Of a DNA stretch of 64,000 bases, positions 1 to 12,059 are shown one piece after another. Origin of the DNA: Ignelater luminosus (Eukaryota; Arthropoda; Insecta; Coleoptera; Elateridae). The stretch covers positions 328,501 to 392,500 of the forward strand of contig VTPC01090026.1 in the NCBI GenBank assembly GCA_011009095.1, given 5' to 3'. Positions within the stretch are counted from its first letter, which is position 1; the number at the start of each line of letters is the position of its first letter. Under the pieces are notes generated by a model. It had not been told where the DNA came from. It did no database searches and saw only the letters and a list, made by a program, of their open reading frames with translations. The translations under genes and the position numbers were made by a program.

Positions 1-171
1 ACGTATCTGACCTTCTCTGAACTGGGGGACGTCAGTGTTTATAAAGATGACGGTATGAAAAGAATCAACCTGCCTTACAGCAAAGCAGCTTGTGGATTTC
101 GTAAAAGAAATTGTTTCCCCCCTGTCTCTCCTACTAACCTCGAGAAGAATGCCCACACATTCTCTGTATAA
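1..171 (+). CDS. Possible 3'-terminal coding exon, open at the left edge
   Basis: Frame 1 is open from the first base to a TAA at 169-171, giving 56 residues. The base composition (about 46% GC by eye) and mixed codon use contrast with the AT-rich DNA that follows. The peptide includes ...INLPYSKAACGFRKRNCFPP..., with two cysteines and a basic stretch, and ends NAHTFSV. An AATAAA lies about 300 bases downstream (near 467) and could be a polyadenylation signal. I do not recognise a family. It could be the last exon of a host gene lying mostly to the left, a transposon tail, or chance; 56 open codons are not conclusive. Confidence 0.3.
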   Translation, partial: TYLTFSELGDVSVYKDDGMKRINLPYSKAACGFRKRNCFPPVSPTNLEKNAHTFSV

Positions 172-3100
172 ACCGAGAGATGACGTGCATTAAGGGTTAG
201 AATATATTTATATACGGATTCCAACAGTAAAAAAGTTCTATCCAATTTTGAATGTCACTGTAATACCTTGCGTATACCAGTTAGGGAATACACGGCGACG
301 TACCTACTTCACCTAGTTAAGTACTGCTGGTTCCATTTAAAATATTCAAGAAATTTTTAAAAGATGAATTCTTGTATTCTTTTCAGCAGCTTGTTTTAAT
401 TAAAATCTTGTAAAATAGTATTAAAAGCATTTTTTTACGTATAACTCCGGCACGTCAAAATTACAGAATAAAGAATCCATTTTCATTTAACAGCCCACGT
501 TTAAAAATAAACTTTCAACAGCCACATTCAATTAACTTCAAAAAATATACTTTACAAAAAGCAAATTTTCTAAAATCATTAACGAATGTTTGCCGTAAGA
601 AATAAACAAGAAAGAAGCGCCCAGTCGTCTTTCATATCATCTACAAAATTAAACATTCCAAATATTATTTGTTACAAGAGAGTGCTCGTTTCAATTATAA
701 CGAACAAAGATCTAATTAAATTATTTGGTCGAGCTAGCAAAGGGGGCGAATCTCCATAATAAATCAAGGAAGAAGAAGAGATAAGAAATTTTTGAGGTTT
801 CTTTGTTGAAAGTTAACAGAACCCTTATAAACTATAAACGAGATACTGCAAAGTCAATTCGAGAGTTTCTCCGGCTTAATCAGTATCTGCCTGAGGATCT
901 AAAATTGAAGGAAATGTTATACTTGCAAAGACTCATTTTTCGTAGAATAGAGTTTCGTTACAAAAACCTGACCTTGTTAATAAATTCAATATTCGTTAAT
1001 AATATAAGTTTTTTGAGTCGTTGGTTTCTCCACACGGCTTCTCTTTTTGGATTGTTTCTAAAGTTTCAGTCAAATTAAAGAAAAACGTATTACAGTTGCA
1101 AAGTTTAAATGAAATCCGATTGCTATCCCTGAAACAATTCCTTTGTCTACAAAGGGGGCAAAACTTCTTCGATAAGAAGACAAATCCGTCCACCCAAAGG
1201 ACAACATCAAAAAGAGAACGTATTAATTATTTTCGTCAAGTCCTGAGGCTCTGAGGACTCGTTACTAAAACAAATAACGCTCCTTTGTGCGCTGCTTTCA
1301 GAAACATTAATTTCTTTCTAACCAGATATTTTTATGTTTTTTCTTTCTTCGTTGCTTATTTAAGCTTATATTGCAGAGATTTCTATTTTAACAAAAATAA
1401 ATTGCCATTTCAGTAAACACACGGATTTCCGCAGATTCAACTAAGCAGAACCAAAAAGAACCTAAACGAACTAACAGATCGAAAATAAACACGCTAAATT
1501 TAGAACGGTATGCGCGTAGTTCTGTTTAACACAAACTGTACTTTCAATAAATATTATACAATAGGAAGCAGTACACAAATAGATTTGAGAGAAAAAAAAC
1601 ATAAATAGGAATTAATCCTGCAGTAATCGGATTTAATTTTTTTTTTAATCCAAAGAAAAAATTTGGAGCGAGGAGAATTTATGATGCTAGAGAGATTTCT
1701 TGCGATTTATTACGCATTGGGAATAATTATTTTGCTCGAGATTTTAATAATCGATTGTTTAAGTAAATTTTGCTTTAGAGACGTAAATCTTAAACTTCTG
1801 AAATTGAAAAATTCACTTTGTTCTTTTCCTACTTTCTGCAAACTGATAATATTATGTATTTTGACATGAAGATAATGAGCAAAGAAAACTGAAAACTTAA
1901 CATAACGACTTTGGCCTACAATACTGATGTGTGTACGTCAATCAAAGAAAAAACAAAAGCTGTCGCTAGTGGTCATTTGATGGTCATTATTAACATTTTA
2001 AAGTCTCACTGCCAAGTTCACAAGTGGGTTTTTGAATTTACCTATACATTTTCGTGACGAATTAAAAAGTAATATCGGCTTTGAATATATTCATTAATAA
2101 CTGATTGCTTTTGAAGTCCATAGCTTAGCGCATTTTGCGCATGGAAATGCATCTCAATAGTGAAAATTTATTCAAAGCAAACCGAAGCTAGCCAAATGTA
2201 TCAGATTCATCAAGGAACATTCTTGGAATGGAGAATTAAGTTTTTGGAATCAAATTCAATAATCAAAATAAACCAGAAATTTGAAAATACATAATTCAGA
2301 GTTGGACTCAAAATATTTAATACTTACATTAAAAAAAGAAACAACTAGATTTTTAAAATGGCACAACTCCAAACCGTGCTAATTTTCCAAAAGTTTCTTG
2401 GCTAGACGGTCTGCAGAGTGAAGATGTGACCTTTGAAATATTCAGAAAATTTTATTACATTCCTTAGGGGTCTTCTATTTTGCCCGACATCAATCTGTTG
2501 TAATTATGTCTTGTAGCCTGTTGTCGAAAGTTTACACTTGATTTTCTTAATCATGTTTCAGAAAGACTTTCCTTACGCAATTTTGAGTTTATTGTCTATT
2601 TGTATTTTATGTGCCAATCTAGCTGTGCCATATTATAAAGTTTCAACAAATCTGTGCTGAAACTTACAAATTCTGAACTGGAAAAACACTCTAACCTTTG
2701 GCTTTTCCTCTCCAAGCAGATGAGAAAATATAAACGATAACAAATTGAATATGTCTGGAATTTTGGACGTTATTGGAACCACCGAAGTAGACGTACCATC
2801 TGATAAAGACAACGATTGGCTAGTCTTTTACCGTCGGCATCTAGACAGCACAGGAAGAATTTCATCAACTTATATATATTTGGCTACGAAAAACATTTGC
2901 AAGCCTCTCCACGCTAGAAGCGAGAGTTTACAAAACGATTGCGGCAGAAACTACGTACTACGTCACTATGAAGAAATACAAACCAAACCTCAACTAGTGT
3001 AAAAGATATCACAATTTTTTTGAGATGTCTGATATTATTAGCGTATTTTAGCTTACCTAACGAAAAAGACTGAAGTAAAAGAGAAGATCTAAGAATTCAG

Positions 3101-3780
3101 CCGGTAGCGATCAGTAGCTATGCTTCGCTTAAGATGAAATCAACTTTACATTTCCAAGACAGGGAAGACTAGCTCACAATTATAGTAGCGTATTAGACCT
3201 AGCATTTAACTAAGAAGTTGTGAAGTTTTGAGGTGCCAAAACGTGCGTCATCTACCACCGCTCATCTAATATGGTTGAGAGTTATGATTAGTTGTATAAA
3301 TCTGAAATTCATCATTCTATCGGAATCAGAGGTAAGGATTAATATTTTTTTATTTGTAGTTTGATTGCTGTTTTCTTTTATAAATTGGTTTCAATTCATT
3401 AATATAAAACTACAGTTGCGTAAAATGGCGCTTTAAAATATTATTACATTAATCTTAAATAGTTATTCTTGGAAAATGATGACCTCAGGCATAGAAGTGG
3501 AATGGTAAGTAAATTTATGAATGTGCTTTCTTATTCGTTTAATTCTTATATTATTAGAATACAAAATCTTTATTTATTTAAATTCACGTAGACAAAATCT
3601 TTGGACAAAGTCTACCTTCGTCAATTCTCGTACTGTTTGAAATTTGAGACGTATGACATGTGGTCTAACCGAAAAAATGAGGATACCCCACAGATTTGAC
3701 TCGTTTAAGGGTTTTAGAAGTTGTTATCTTTAGTTAACATATCAAAAATCTAAGCCGAATCGACTTTAAGTCAAACAAAT
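172..3780. other. Gene-poor AT-rich stretch
   Basis: No coding region here can be supported. Short open frames on both strands have AT-driven composition and match nothing I know. The open frame at 2745-3002 has a somewhat better composition (about 43% GC, including YRRHLDSTGRISSTYIYLATK) and may be an old transposon scrap, but I cannot assign it. Confidence 0.6.
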
Positions 3781-4860
3781 TTGGCTACCGACAAAATATT
3801 CATTCCGGACGTGTCAGTACTTATACTACAATCGAAACGTCACCTGAAACATTTGCTCAGAAAAGAAAAAAAAACAAATGGAATCAATGACGAGGATATA
3901 ACAGAGTTTCCACAACATGCATCAAGTATCAGTACATCAAGTCAATCTGCTCCTTCTGTCTTAATATTCCCCCGAGAAAAGCTCAATCCTGTTCTTTAAA
4001 GTCATGCCTGTCCTGGATCGCTGCGTTTGTACAAAGAGTGTATGCATAATATCTGACCTATTGTTTGATTGGATCTAAGAATTTTGTTTCAAAAGTGAAA
4101 GCCAGAAAAGCAGAGCCTGTTGTTCCTTTTGTGGACGGACAAAACAACCATAGTCCTGTGTTTGCCCCTTCACTGCTCACGTCACCTCAAGTCCCTAAAT
4201 GTTGCATTTTTTGGGCCACTAGATACGTATTACTCTCAAGAAGACTGCAAGTGGTAAATAAACAAACCAGAGAAAAATGGGCACAACTTTAGCTACAATC
4301 CAGAATGCAGTTTCTTGGTTTACGGCTCCAGGAATACCCAGTATTGGTATTTGGTACACATCTTCCTTGAACATTTCTACAGCTCAAATGCAACAAGTGA
4401 TCAGTTTTTGACGGAAATGGACGTTAGAGTCTGACCAAAGAACGGGAAAATAATGAAAATATTCTTAGTAAAGTTTCACCACTGCCTCAACTAGGAGTTT
4501 CAGACATAAGGAGGAAGCGTCCGGGCGAAGAAAGTAAGATTCTCACATCATCTCTTGGCGAGAATAATAGACACATACTAAAAAAAACAGAACTTAAAAA
4601 ACAAAGAAATCAAAAGTACGTTTGGCAAAAAAGAAGCGACATACGCAAAAAAGGAAAATAAACTCAAGACTTTTCTATAGATGATAATGAGGCTGATGCA
4701 ACCTGCATCTACTGTAATATCTTCAACACCTCAAAATCTAGAAAGACATGGTTGCGGTGCCAAAAGTGCAAGCTTTGGAATCATGTAGAATGTGCAGGAG
4801 TGTCTCCAAAATGTAATAGTTATTCAGGAAAGTGACAGGTTTTAAGACAAGCCAAAGACG
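3781..4860 (+). pseudogene. Pogo/Tigger-like transposase, C-terminal part, decayed
   Basis: Reading across several frames gives the order seen after the DDE domain in insect pogo-like transposases: a linker with NNHSPVFAPSLLTSP (about 4160), a basic segment LGVSDIRRKRPGEESKILTSS (about 4492-4555, the usual place of the 'R.GR..K..ILT..P' tail), a lysine-rich stretch, then a PHD-like zinc finger at about 4700-4800 with CIYC, W..C..C and WNHVECAG. Pogo transposases bind their terminal repeats through an N-terminal helix-turn-helix and cut with a DDE nuclease; neither domain is recognisable here. Stops and frame changes are frequent, so the copy is dead and old. A second tail of the same type lies at 5940-6800. 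The family call rests on motif memory, not on an alignment. Confidence 0.55.
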
Positions 4861-5091
4861 AGTTCAGTAGAGACACTTTCTTGGCATGTTACTATTTTTC
4901 TAACACAATAATATCAACAGTATATTATGCAACAAATGCCAAAAGAGCAATTTTTGCACGAATGAAAAAGTTATAAACCGAACCATCAGACGCAGTCTAC
5001 ACTCGCATGGGTGTAAATATTGTTTTTTCGGCATGTGTTGCATATGCTTTTTGTTTTACATCCGTGGCAAAAAATTTTCTTGGCACACTTA

Positions 5092-5169
5092 TTGGTGTCA
5101 AAAGAGACTTTTTTAAGCACCAATGCTCGAAAGTAATATTATGCTTAAAAAGGCCTCTTTTGACACCAA
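5092..5169. repeat. 28-bp inverted repeat forming a tight hairpin
   Basis: Arms 5092-5119 and 5142-5169 are inverted copies with two mismatches in 28 positions, separated by a 22-base loop. The left arm begins TTGGTGTCAAAAGAGAC. The geometry is like a pre-miRNA stem or a palindromic transposon scar. The flanks do not continue the pairing. Confidence 0.8.
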
Positions 5170-5439
5170 AACCTATATCAAACACCACTACATTCAACAC
5201 AGAGGTAGAAAAGAATTATTATTTGAATTTTTTTATTTAGAATCGTCTTGCCTGTATCTTGACTTGACTTGAGTTGACATAATCTTACAATTAATTAAAT
5301 AGTGATTATCTAGTTAATCCTTATTTTAACCTTTGTTACGTGCTTTTAGCCAGTGGTTCTCAGTACAGTCGATTTTGTACACACGGGTGTTTGTTGAAGC
5401 AGTAAGACCGTGTAATATTGTGCAATAACCATGTTGAAA

Positions 5440-5820
5440 AAAATTGGATTCAAACCGTCGAATGGCTGGAGAAATCTGACAAGGACTTTATAGAAAACGA
5501 AGTTATTTCGAATACCTCCGAACTTGAAGATAATTTGGAAGTTTAATGCTACCCAGACAGCTGTCAAGGAGTAAGCTATGATTTTTCTAACTTTGTATGC
5601 AGGCCCTTTTCAATGCAAATAGAGTGACGAGGAAAACAGCAAAAGACGAAGGTGGTGGTCTCAGGTTTATCACAAAAAACAGTACTAAGTGGAGCAAGAT
5701 TTCACCAAAACCACGTCGTCGTTCAATTTACAACGTAGTAACCACCAAACCAGACTTCAACGTGAAATCGAAAACCGCTGTAGACACTGATTGTTTCAAG
5801 TGTTTCTGGAGTGAATAAAG
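5440..5820 (+). pseudogene. PiggyBac-like transposase, N-terminal fragment
   Basis: An acidic segment (EKSDKDFIENEVISNTSELED, about 5469-5531) is followed, after frame changes, by TKWSKISPKPRRRSIYNVVT (about 5689-5748) and then KSKTAVDTDCFKCFW up to a stop at 5818. This matches the order at the start of many piggyBac transposases: an acidic N-terminus, then a W-S-K-x-P block with arginines and a NIVT-like block, then the start of the catalytic domain at 'DCWKLF'. The catalytic region itself is absent; pogo-type sequence begins about 120 bases downstream. Short and diverged, so moderate confidence. Confidence 0.45.
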
Positions 5821-5939
5821 TTTTTTGTATCATCTGTACGCCCCATTAAAAAACACAAATCCTTCTAATTTTAGACAACCATGTGTTGCACAAATCTAGA
5901 GTTGTTAATTTTGCATCAGAAAACTATGTTGTAATTCTG

Positions 5940-6800
5940 TCAGTACTCATGAATGTGAGCTTTACAGTCCGTTTAGTTGATATTTTAAACGAGCTATTGA
6001 TAAGTGGCAAAAGAACCATCCAGCAATAAGGGTTAGAGTATACGCTATTGGGAAACTTCGGTGAAGCATATCTAAAAGCTGCTGTCCCTGGAAATTCCAT
6101 TAAAGGTTTCAAAGAAAAAACGAGCATTTCAGATTGTGATATAAATGTTTTCTTTGATAGTGATTTCGCTACATCGTCCGTTACGAGTCGGGAAGGCAGT
6201 GATAAAATTTTGGAACCAAAAGCTAAGGCGTCTTAGCTGACTAACACAAAACTAGAACAACTTTCTCATACTCCACCTTTAGATGCACCTACTTCAGAAT
6301 TTCTCTTTTACAACACTGAAAATGAATCTTAAACTATAAAACAAGATTTGTTCCTCACACTTCTTCAACATCAGACCCATCTATTTTAGGTTTGGTTCAT
6401 TCTATTACTTCAATCTTAACATCAAAACATTTTTCACTAAAGGACTTACAACCAATATCTAAAGCTACTAGAACCAAAGTAACTTCCAGAAGTCTAAAGT
6501 TCTTACCTTTGGTCCTGTAAACTGAAGTCAAGATCAGTTAAGAAGACTTTAGTTAAACAGTTTGAAAAAGGAAAAGAAAAACCCAAGGAAAACAGTGTTG
6601 TCCTATTCCCGAACAAACAAGGTGAACCTTCTACTGATAATGAAACTTAGTTCAAAATGTGTGAAAAGCCATTTTCCCAGTTACAAAGTAAGGAGCAATG
6701 GTAATATCTGTCAGCAATGGTCATATGAACTCTGTACTAGTTACAGTAGAATAGGATTTTTGTTTGTGACATATGCCAGGTTTGATTTTGTTATACCTAT
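5940..6800 (+). pseudogene. Pogo/Tigger-like transposase, C-terminal part with PHD-like finger
   Basis: Starts with RAIDKWQKNHPAIRVRVYAIGKL (about 5991-6058), then GEAYLKAAVPGNSIKGFKEK (about 6061-6120), and DFATSSVTSREGSDK (about 6163-6207). This is the stretch directly after the third catalytic aspartate in pogo-like transposases ('..W...HPG..V..Y.V..L..EA......I.GF..TGI.PFN..VF...DF..S.VT'). A basic tail follows near 6530-6620, and about 6655-6790 gives CEKPF..., QW..CQQWSYELCTSYSRIG and FVCDICQ across two frames, a PHD-like finger like the one at about 4700-4800. The catalytic core is missing. Probably the remnant of one insertion. Confidence 0.6.
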
Positions 6801-9800
6801 ATTCTTCGCTACTATTAGGTACTTTATATGCCTGATTCCTTTTACCCCTGCTAATGGTTCTCAATACCTAGGAGTATGAGCAAGAGGTACAATTTGCACT
6901 GTTTTAAAAAGCTATGGAAGTAATAATAAAAGTGCTTCTACAACAAATATTTAGCTTACAAATAATAAATAAAGATCTGAGGAATAAGTGTACAAAAGGT
7001 TGTTGGTTCTTTACTGTTTTAGCATAATTACAAGCTTTGAAGTTTAAACGGTTCTTATTGTCCGAGTTTCCCCTACTCTTGATTATCTGCTTTGTGTTTG
7101 AAAATAACTCCGTTGAGGCTTAGATTTCCTAAATCATCTAAAAGAGGAATTTCCAAAACTGGAATCATCTAAAGAATCATTTTAGATATCACTACCAAAG
7201 AATTGAAAAGTTTAGTACCAATCGATCGTATGATTACTTACTAAAATAATCAATTTACTAATGATGGTCGCAGAGTATAAACATTGTTTTAGAGGGAATG
7301 TAGTTATTTTAAAAATAAAATGTTATGGAAATCAAGTTTTTCTCTTGTAGCTATTTACTTCTCATTTATAAAAACAAAACACAGGAAGTAATTTTTTTAA
7401 AAAAGCACCTTTTCTAGCTATAGCTACATTATTAGGATGATAGAGCTAATAGTTTTCTAAGGCTACAAAAGAATAATATTTTGTTTATTTCCCATAAATT
7501 TACTTAAAATCACTTACTGTGTTTTATCTTAAAGCAGCCGCATTATTAGAAGATATCTTCAATTTTCTGGGTTCTAGTAGAGGTAACTATTAACTGTTAA
7601 AGTGATGAGATCGTTGCAAACAAAACCTTCCATTTCTACTATTACTATATCGCATATCATTGGGAACGCTCATTAAGAAAAATATTATGATTTAGTTTTC
7701 TCCTCACATTTGTCGTTTTTGAAGCTGTGCGTGTAGTTGATAATGAGGCAAAGTATAAATGTTACTAATCCTTTCTCCAATAACTCACGAAAAATGCCAA
7801 TCAGGTCCGCCGCACATAGGTGTGCACGTTGTTCACCGAACAAGGACACCTAATCAAGGGGGGCGTATTTTGACTAATAAAAGGGTAGGTAGTATGATTT
7901 GATTGGATCGAGAGAGGTGCACCATGAAATAAAAAATAATAAAAAGTTAATTTTTAAAAGAGGTGTGATTACACAATAGTTGTTTAAATGACAAACTTTT
8001 GTAATATAATCAGCTCTACTGCGTGAAAAACTTAAAAAGCAAATCCGATTTGTGTCGTGATGCTTGTATTTCATTTAATGTTAGTATTTATTTCAGTAGG
8101 CTATTAACTTACACGCTTTTGAAAATGAATATACGCACACATTAATTTTGTTCAGTCAGAATGAACAGAATTTATCCGTAAGTGATACAGCATTCACGTT
8201 TATTAACTCATTTCAATACTAAATATCAAGAAATCGAAGTTCGTGTGCTGAAATTTAATTTTATAGAAAATGATAAAACTGAAGACCGTACCAACTTAAA
8301 TAGTCAATAAAAACTGAAAAACTAAAAACTTTAGTGTTTGGAAATTCATGGGTTTTATGACTAAAATCATTCTTAAAATTAATTTAAGGAAGTAGGTAAA
8401 TAAAATATTTTAAATGAACCTAATCACTCAACCAAACCAAATCAAGAAAATGAAAATGCCAAGATTTTAAAAATCTTAAGATCATTCTTAGGAAAACGAT
8501 TCTACACATGTGTTCAAATGAGTTTCAACAAACTTGCACTAAATTACTTTGAGTTTAAAGGATTAGACATTAGACATTAAGTTGTGCTGATAAGTGTTTA
8601 TAAGAAAAAAATCGATGAAGCGCAAAAATCACTTACAAAGGAAACGGAAACCAGGTTCCCCTTGTAATTCTAGAGCTCTTCTCTTCTTTTAACCATCTTG
8701 AAGTAAAAACGCTGTTCAAGACACTACGTGCAATGGCCCGGGATCGGACTTGACCTTACATCTTAAAAAAGCTACATACGAACACGCATCGAGCTGCTCC
8801 TACCAAGGTCACTTTTTGGAAACCTATTAAGTACTACTACTAGAAATAGGTAGAAACTTAAGTAAAAGAATCTTTTAATTTATCTAACAACGGTCTACTA
8901 ATAAAACATGTTTTATAAAAAAACAATTCAAAATTGGATTTCACTTATAATTTCTTTTGCTATCGTGCACAAAGTGAATAGACAAAAATTTTACAAAAGA
9001 TGGTATTAATGAAATGCTAAACAACGATTGTAATTTTTGATAAGTCGAAAAACATTGAATCTAACTTATGTAGAGTAACAGTCAGTGGTACCTTGTTCGT
9101 AAGGAGCCATAACCGATATTTTTCAAAAGAAGGTGCCCTTTAGCTCAGTGAACCAAAGGAAACCTTTCTTCCTTAAATGTCCGATGTTATCATCCGCTGG
9201 CAATGGTGGTTTATCTGCAGTTCATTGGGCATAAATTAATTTCTCCCACAATATATTTGTAACGGTGGCAACCTGCAGCCACTGAGGACGGCGCATCACT
9301 GGTGACACTATGTTTGCTGCAATAACCAAATGATCTCTTTTATGCAAGAAACGTCTTACTATCATTATTGCTTTATTTCCCCCGAATTATCAAACAATGT
9401 TTCTCCATCTCTAATGCGATACCCTGTACTGAAAAACCTACGGGCAGTAATAACTATGTCAAGCTGTTGAAAGACAATAGCATTTCTACTTTCATATCGT
9501 TTGCATTGGTTACATCATTTTATAAGATCCACTTTTGTATAGTTACTTTTTTCTCTTTGCTTGTTCTATCAAAAAGTAACTTTAGTCATTTGACAGAATC
9601 AATACTTCTCCTTATGGTTACAGACATATTCTTATTCCATTTTATAAATGTCACTTCTTTATCTCTTTAGGAACTGGTGGTTACACCTCCTATCCATACA
9701 TGCAAAAATTTATTACTAGCGGACTGGTGGTTGTAGCACTTCACCATGCTTTACTCATGTGTGCAGGAGCACCATCTAAAATGTTAGCGTAGAAGTGTTT

Positions 9801-9884
9801 GCCAAATCTTTAGTTTGCAGCTATAATGGGCATCTGAAGATGGGTTATATTGAAATATTTGTGTTTTATATTATTATTGGTCAC
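6801..9884. other. No supported gene
   Basis: AT-rich DNA with no supported coding region. Patches of higher GC at about 7790-7860, 8690-8830 and 9090-9330 may be old transposon fragments, but I could not match either strand to a known family. The 100-codon open frame at 9368-9670 is low-complexity and unsupported. Confidence 0.5.
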
Positions 9885-10147
9885 TACAGCGCGACCAACC
9901 TTAAAAAAAGCCCCGAAAAATATGCAAACTAATTTCAATTACAAACAACGTCGACCAATCAGGAGCGTAATTTTACTCAAGTACACTAACTCACAAAGGT
10001 TGTTTTAAATTCATTACATGTTATTGGTGATGTTTAGTTTTATTTAAATTTCCCACCGAAAGGTGTTTGAATGTGAGTGCACTTGTTGAACATGTAGCTC
10101 CCCCGTACACGCTCGTTCGGGGCTTTTCTGAGGTTGGTCGAGCTGTA
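9885..10147. mobile_element. 263-bp MITE with 32-33 bp terminal inverted repeats
   Basis: Left end 9885-9917 begins TACAGCGCGACCAACCTTAA; the right end 10116-10147, read in reverse complement, begins TACAGCTCGACCAACCTCAG. Both then continue with an A-rich stretch and GCCCCGAA. There is no coding capacity inside. Size, inverted ends and AT-rich core are those of a miniature inverted-repeat DNA transposon. No clear longer target duplication is seen, though TA at each tip would fit a TA duplication. It lies directly upstream of a piggyBac pseudogene; I see no evidence that they belong together. Confidence 0.75.
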
Positions 10148-10344
10148 TGGCAGATACGTGTATGCACTAACTACTAACTAGATGAGATGTACGTCTTAAT
10201 TCTTTGATTAGATTAATTGGTTTTTGGATTTAAACGATGGGGTTACATCTGGAAACCACTAGGATTTTCAAGTATTATTTGTTTACTAGGAAAAATTATT
10301 TGAACATTTGCTGAGTTGTAGAGTATGCAAACCAAGAAATTTGA

Positions 10345-11560
10345 TTTTCTACTTAATGAAGTACCTTCAGAACAAGATTTATTTGATATTGAGAATAATA
10401 TATAAATACTGCTTGAAGATAAAAATAGTGTTATCAAAAATACTGACACAGATGCACTAAAAGAATGGAAAGATGAACACGAACGGAATCAAATAATCAA
10501 AGGAAACTTTGTCTGGCCTAAAACTGCTAATAATTAGTACATAACACTACAGCCGTTAACTCATCATTGTGATTTAAATATTCCAAATACGGCAGAAACG
10601 ACCACTGACGTTTTTGATGCTTATTTGCACAGAATTTATTTGAAAAGATTGCATTCGAAACTAATCGTTACACTACCCAACAGAGTGGTGCTAATGGAAA
10701 TGCATTTACTTCAACGTCGGCTGCAGAAATGAAACTCTTTGTAGCTATAAATATTCTTACGGAAATTACAGTCAAAGCAAGTTATAAGAATTATTGGTCA
10801 TCTAAGTTTACGTAACTCAAGCTCAGATGACTCTTTTATCAGTTCTTTGATGTCAAAGGATACATTCTTGTAGCTTCAGGGCAATATTTACATCAACAAC
10901 AATGTTTTACAACCAAAAAGAAAAGAGCAAGCTCTACAAAGTGCGTTCATTACTGTAAGCTTTAGGAAAATCTTTTATAGAATGCTACGATCCTGCTGAA
11001 TGTCAATATCTTGATGAGTCAATGGTGAAATTTGAAGGCCGGTCGACGCGACGTTGCGCCAATACATGCTCCTCAAGTCCATCAAGAGAGGGTATACATT
11101 TTGGATGCATGCCGATGAATATGACTACGTATGCCAACTTTAGATTTATATTGACAAAGTTTCAGATGCCACAGGGAACCATTTAGGTCCCAGACTTCTT
11201 AAAGGCCTGACGAAGGGCATTATAAGTTTTATAAACTTTTTTTTCAATACTGCCCAGTTACAGAGAGTCCTTTTAGATATGGGGACCTATTCTTGTGGAA
11301 CTGTGAGAAGATATAGAGCAAACATCCCCAAAAATATTATAAAAGACAAACATGTAAAACGAGGAGATAGCGACTTTAGAATCACTGAGAATGGAATGCT
11401 ATGTCTGAAGTGGATGGATAAAAAAACTGTACATTCTCTAATATATTTCATGACCCTACCAGCGTTACTACTACGAACAGCAAGAAGCAGGACGGCACCG
11501 TCAAACGAGTCAAGTGTCCACAGCTTGTGGATGACTATAATAAACACAAACTAATAATGC
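10345..11560 (+). pseudogene. PiggyBac-like transposase pseudogene
   Basis: Order of blocks: acidic N-terminus (EVPSEQDLFDIENN, about 10360), then TNRYTTQQSGANGNAFTS (about 10664-10717), SYKNYWSSKFT (about 10780), LDESMVKFEGRSTRR (about 11012-11056; the first catalytic Asp is in DESM), LGPRLLKGLTKGIISF..NFFFNTAQLQ (about 11180-11260), then GTYSCGTVRRYRANIPK and KHVKRGDSDFRITENGMLCL (about 11279-11408), ending WMDKK (third Asp) and a remnant of the DYN.H. block (about 11535). These are the diagnostic piggyBac DDD-transposase blocks. The second catalytic Asp is lost: the usual DNFF reads INFFF at about 11230. There are at least four frame breaks. No TTAA-flanked end could be placed. Confidence 0.75.
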
Positions 11561-12059
11561 CAACCATTCGCTCTGAAATTCGCTAATTGAATGATAAATA
11601 TCAAACCGCAAGAAACACAATATAATAAGGACAAAAAGTATCTTGCGCGCAAATTCAAACGGGTAGACTATAGATTGTAAGGATCAAAGTCACAAAAGTC
11701 CGAAGTACTTTTTCTTATAAAAGAAACTTTCTACGTCAACTAAAATAATTTTTATTCGTCAGTCCAGTAACGCATTTTTGTACTAGTTATATGCCCGTAC
11801 TGCGTAAATTGAGTATTAACTTACAAAACCATACTGAACCCAAACATAACCTCAAATTTGTATAAAAATCGCTCAGTAAATATCGGCTATGTGACCATTA
11901 AATCATATTTCGTCATTTCGGTAAAATCATTCAGGTAGCAATTTTATAATTTCAGAAACGTTTCCGGAATAACGTTGGTGTTACCTAAATTATTCTAAAT
12001 TTGGTTTACATGGTTTCATAGTTTCTGTGATGGTCTATTTCCTTTATATTTCACAGGAA

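Noticed and set aside
2745-3002. An 85-codon gene
   Set aside because: Composition is fair, but no family is recognised and no neighbouring exon or splice context supports it.
5400-6240. One continuous transposase from the piggyBac and pogo pieces
   Set aside because: The two halves belong to different superfamilies, and the join at about 5820-5940 has no coherent frame; treated as separate remnants.
9368-9670. A 100-codon membrane protein
   Set aside because: Phenylalanine, leucine and serine dominate as expected from T-rich DNA; no start context or homology signal.
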